Positions 60,426 to 64,000 of a DNA stretch of 64,000 bases are shown one piece after another. The DNA lies in contig OX335652.1 in NCBI GenBank assembly GCA_946894095.1, positions 1,139,001 to 1,203,000 of the forward strand, written 5' to 3'. Below the pieces are notes generated by a model that worked only from the letters and a program-made list of their open reading frames with translations, was not told where the DNA came from and ran no database searches. The translations under genes and the position numbers were made by a program. Each line of letters begins with the position of its first letter. Position 1 is the first letter of the stretch. This DNA comes from Incurvaria masculella (lineage: Eukaryota > Arthropoda > Insecta > Lepidoptera > Incurvariidae).

Positions 60426-60828
60426 ATCAGTCACGTGGTATGGGAACTTTCCACATGATTCAACTGAAAGGTAACAGATCCATCGCAAAACAGCAATAGA
60501 TGGAAATACATATTAGCAACACTGGTCTCAAGAATAAAAGAAAAGGTGGCTGGTGGAGATATTTTTATGGGGATTTTTGCAAGATGGGATTGAATAACAA
60601 AATCATCATGTGGACCAGCCACGTGCTTCTTCACATTATCTTTGAACGACCACCGGTTCTACTAGGGGGAAATACCTCAGCTGGAAGTAAACAATTTTAC
60701 ACAATTTGTTTATATCTTTTAATGACTACCATACAGAGAAGATTCATGCTTACTCAGATGCATAACTCATTTCAAATTTAAATTAAATAAACCAAATGGA
60801 ATACATTCCAACTTAAAACTAGGCAAAA

Positions 60829-62786
60829 TCAGCGGTCTTCAAGCATTTTGTCTCGTGCGATGACGGTGTCATCAAACTTGACCATGTACGTAGTCCCCTT
60901 GTGCCAGTGTGCGGTCACCTTGGCTGGCTGTAAAACAAATTTATATTATGGATCAACCAGTAATTACATAGAGAAATGTAGCAAAGGTTCATTCTTTTTT
61001 GATCCTATCCTTGGTATAATTATTTTTGTATATGTTATTAAAGAGCTGGCTTAAAAAATTAATTGTAACCTGAAAAAATACTGTCTCAATAACATTGACA
61101 ATCTTTTTATATTTACACTATTCGCCGCTCACAGCTCCGCCTGCATTAAAGTCAGTCAGTTTTTACATCCCTCATATTTAACCGAACTTTTGCACCAAAG
61201 TTATTCAGTGTGGTAGGTGCCCTAAATTTTTTGGAAAGAATAAAGATATATGTATTTATAGCAATACTTCCAATAGCAATATTAGGATGGTTTCCATGTG
61301 GTGTGTTAGGCTAATATCTAACGGTCAGTTTGGTATTAGCTATCCATGTCCAGTTACATAAAAAATATATACAAAGTTATAAGGACAGACTGACAGGTGC
61401 CAGATGTTGAATTCTATTAGAGATTGCGGTGATCTGCAACATACTGCCAAATGGTCTGAACTTTACAACTATTATATTATATATAGCTATTAAGCAATTC
61501 CATTGATTATTTACAGCCCTAAGAATACTCACAAATCCGCTCTTGGTAAGAACAGCTTCTATGATTCCTGCATTAAAGGTGGCACAGTTTAAAGAACCTT
61601 TGTCTTTTGGGACGCTGATGAATTTGTTTACCTGCACGAATAGAAAATGTTTTTATTATATATTGAAATGATAATATGATAAAATATCATATTGATGTTA
61701 AAATCAAAATTTAAGATTGATATGCAAAATAGCTAACCAGAGCATCTTTTTCTATGATATAATAAGTTCTCTCGTCATCGTTAGCGTGCTCCAACTTGTC
61801 GGCTTCCTTTCCGAAGAGAGTCTGCAAATAAATGCAACATTTTTATCAAAATTCTCAGGAAAAAGCAAATATAGTTTGAACTGAAATATAAATTTACGTA
61901 AGTGACGAAAAGTTCAAGTCAACAGGGCCATCCCTACCATACTGCAGCTTTGCGGAACATTCGGGGGTGCTGCTGTAGTGAAAAATTTAAGAAGGCGGGC
62001 AAGGGCACTATATTAAGGGCTTGCTTCGTTCTAAAACTAGTCTCAGGCTGGTGCTGCATTCAAAGTTGCATCCCAGAGCACTAAGCACGAATCAGTAACT
62101 TTAACCATGCAGTCAACGTTTGAGCACAATTTGAACAGTGGTTTGATATGATCTCACTTTCCAAAGAGTAGACTTGACAAAGAGCAACATGTTGAGCAGC
62201 TTAATCTCACGCTTGCCACCTCTTTCCCGCATGAAGTACAGGTCGATGAGCCGCCCGCCGACATCCTGCCCAATCTCTGATATCCTGCAAGCACGCAAGC
62301 AAGTTGAATCGATAGATGGTCTGCGTATAGCTGTTTACTATATACGCAGTTTTTAAGTATTTAATTATTGTTTGATCGGGAAACTAGCAGCAGCCATTTT
62401 AAAACTCTGTATTATTGGCATGGTGGATCTTGGATATAGGATAGATAGATAGACGGATGGATACAGTTTTCGTTCTGCGCAGCCCTTGGCACGTGGTGGA
62501 CCCCGGTCAAGATCCATCTTGACAAATATGACATGCAAGAATGCAATTACAAACTTCCAGTCAGATACAAGTCAACGAGAAAATAAAAATTAAGGCTAAA
62601 AAATTAAAGCGCATAATATACAAAGATCACTTACTTGTTTTGAAGCTCGGGAACGGTGTGAACGCGGTTTTGGCAGTACTGAACGAGCTCGGAAAAAAGG
62701 AGCGCGTAGAAGCTGAGGGACACCTCCCCCTTGCCTTTGCTCAAAGGCTTGTCGAGAATGCTGGCGCGTGCGCGCGAGGATGACAT
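60829..62786 (-). CDS. TRAPPC5: TRAPPC5 (Trs31), TRAPP complex subunit
   Basis: Five minus-strand exons, 62786-62635, 62284-62158, 61821-61738, 61631-61533 and 60927-60829, join in frame to 186 residues (human 188). The sequence tracks human TRAPPC5 closely: EVSLSFYALLFSELVQYC, then RVHTVPELQNK, REIKLLNMLLFVKSTLWK, LFGKEADKLEHANDDERT, YYIIEKDALVNKFISVPKDK, LNCATFNAGIIEAVLTKSGF and PAKVTAHWHKGTTYMVKFDD. It has the Bet3-type alpha-beta fold of TRAPP small subunits and acts in the core of TRAPP II and III, which tether vesicles and activate Rab1 and Rab11 at the Golgi. The N-terminal 15 residues are less conserved, with SSSRARASILDKPLSKGKG, as expected. It converges with NDUFB4, separated by about 2.4 kb of repeats. 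No AATAAA is visible just past the stop. Confidence 0.96.
61288..61366 (+). repeat. SINE 3' end fragment (TRAPPC5 intron 4)
   Basis: GGTTTCCATGTGGTGTGTTA, then GTATTAGCTATCCATGTCCA and a short A run, match the 3' end of the SINE body. It lies antisense to TRAPPC5. Confidence 0.72.
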
Positions 62787-64000
62787 TGTAATGAATCGAA
62801 TAGGCTTGGCTAGCTGAAGAATAAATCAATGTTTGCTCACATGCAATGCAAATAGTCCGCACAAAAATCGTCGATAATCGTTTTATAGAACATCATCTGT
62901 GAATGAATCACAGATTATTTATTTTTAAATCGGACAAAAGTTTGACAGTCCCTAAGTGACGAAATGCCTTTATTGAAGAGATTGCAACATTTTACGCGTA
63001 CACGACCGTTCCGAATTGTTCAGATTCACTCCCATAAACGTCATGATGACATTAGGGACGTGACTCTAGCTAGACCGAACACAGATCGTACAAAGCACGA
63101 ACGGCTTAGAGCACGTGCGCCGTGTACGCTGTCAATTCTGAAATAACGAAGACCTTTTGCCGCTTGTTAGACAATTATAGGCCTGAAATAACTACTCTCG
63201 AGGCTTACGAGGCATTTTTAAGGTAGTTAGGTTAGACTACGTATGTGCTCTAATTCGTTACGATTTCGGTCGTGGTCCGATTTGAACCATCGTTACCAAA
63301 AGCACGCTCAAAACTGGTTCAATTCGCGCCCTGTGTGTGCAACTGTCAGTGTTTGACGTTTCCTTTGACGTTTCTATAGCGTAGTCTATCGTCTCTCCAC
63401 CATGTCCCTCAGTTGAAAATAAAATTTCAGCCTAGAGCAATTGATTAGATTACAATTTAAAGTGAACTACTGCAACTAATCTCATTTGTTCCATGTTTGT
63501 TGTTTTGCTTCCGTAAGCGGGTACACAAACGGTCCGAATCGTTTGCGATGCTTACATGTTTGAGCGTGCAATCTGATCCGGGATGCTTGTTCACTCCATA
63601 GACGTAGCATGCGCGCGCAGCGCGCTTAAAAAGACGAACAGAGTGTGGGAGCGGGAGTCCATTTCAAATATCACTACCGATGAATTAGAGAGGGATGGAA
63701 CATAATTCCCGATGAGACCACTTTCGTTATCACCACCGAGTGTACAAACACATAAAATGTCAAACGTTTTTTCGAAATATCTCGAACATTTCTAAGTATT
63801 CCTTAAAGAAAGCAGTGTTGAAGCCATCGTTACCTGTGCCTTTACGGATTGTGAGGTGAACATTCGCCATAACCGAGAGAAATACACTTTTTAAGGGTAA
63901 AAACGAAATATCAACATTACCCATTTTCTTGTAATATAAGCCGAAACTCTGCAAATAAAGTAACTGTAATTGTAAATTACGTTTACTTTTATCAATATTT
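62787..64000. other. Upstream flank of TRAPPC5, no gene recognised
   Basis: The first few hundred bases probably hold the TRAPPC5 promoter, but no core element can be fixed. The short frames (62964-63146, 63760-63954) lack motifs. A CG-rich spot lies at 63605-63630. Confidence 0.45.

Overview
The window is nuclear DNA of an insect, most probably a moth or butterfly. Genes are split by introns with GT/AG boundaries, and the AT-rich non-coding DNA is crowded with short interspersed repeats. One repeat, with palindromic termini (GTGCGAGTCGGACTCGCAC at one end, a GGGTTCCGT/ACGGAACCC stem at the other) and an internal GACG microsatellite, occurs about twenty times and is of a kind typical of lepidopteran genomes. 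There is no bacterial, viral or organellar gene set and no CRISPR array.

Layout. (1) 1.6-6.4 kb, minus strand: two two-exon genes for small secreted proteins that consist only of a cathepsin propeptide (inhibitor I29) domain. (2) 16.7-25.3 kb, plus strand: a complete six-exon cathepsin L-like cysteine protease of 346 residues. Its first two exons have the same structure as the two inhibitor genes, so the three form a family cluster of one protease and two free-standing propeptide homologues. (3) 8.7-16.5 kb: a transposon-rich interval holding 5S-rRNA-derived SINEs, a TTAA-flanked MITE, a fold-back element, a nearly intact mariner and the 3' end of an R2-type retrotransposon. (4) 29.6-36.6 kb, minus strand: ZC4H2 in five coding exons. 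(5) 36.8-41.5 kb, minus strand: a CR1-like LINE with both ORFs, broken by one frameshift, probably lying in a 5' UTR intron of ZC4H2. (6) 45.1-51.0 kb, plus strand: DDX10, an ATP-dependent RNA helicase of ribosome biogenesis. (7) 54.9-58.4 kb, plus strand: NDUFB4, a complex I subunit. (8) 60.8-62.8 kb, minus strand: TRAPPC5, a vesicle-tethering subunit.

The housekeeping genes are unrelated to one another and simply lie next to each other. The only likely functional grouping is the cathepsin L gene with its two propeptide-only neighbours. In papain-family proteases the I29 propeptide keeps the enzyme inactive, and propeptide-only relatives such as Bombyx cysteine protease inhibitor (BCPI) and Drosophila crammer act in trans on cathepsin L-type enzymes. 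Both proteins here have lost the GNFD-type motif that the neighbouring protease keeps, so their target may have changed.

Other structures worth a look are a 364-bp array of inverted ATTATACG motifs inserted in a SINE with an apparent 8-bp target duplication, a 0.95-kb element with long terminal inverted repeats carrying a nested repeat copy, a fold-back element that shares a TTAA with a MITE, and a 0.55-kb long inverted repeat downstream of NDUFB4. All exon boundaries were read by eye from splice signals and family knowledge; no alignment or database search was run.
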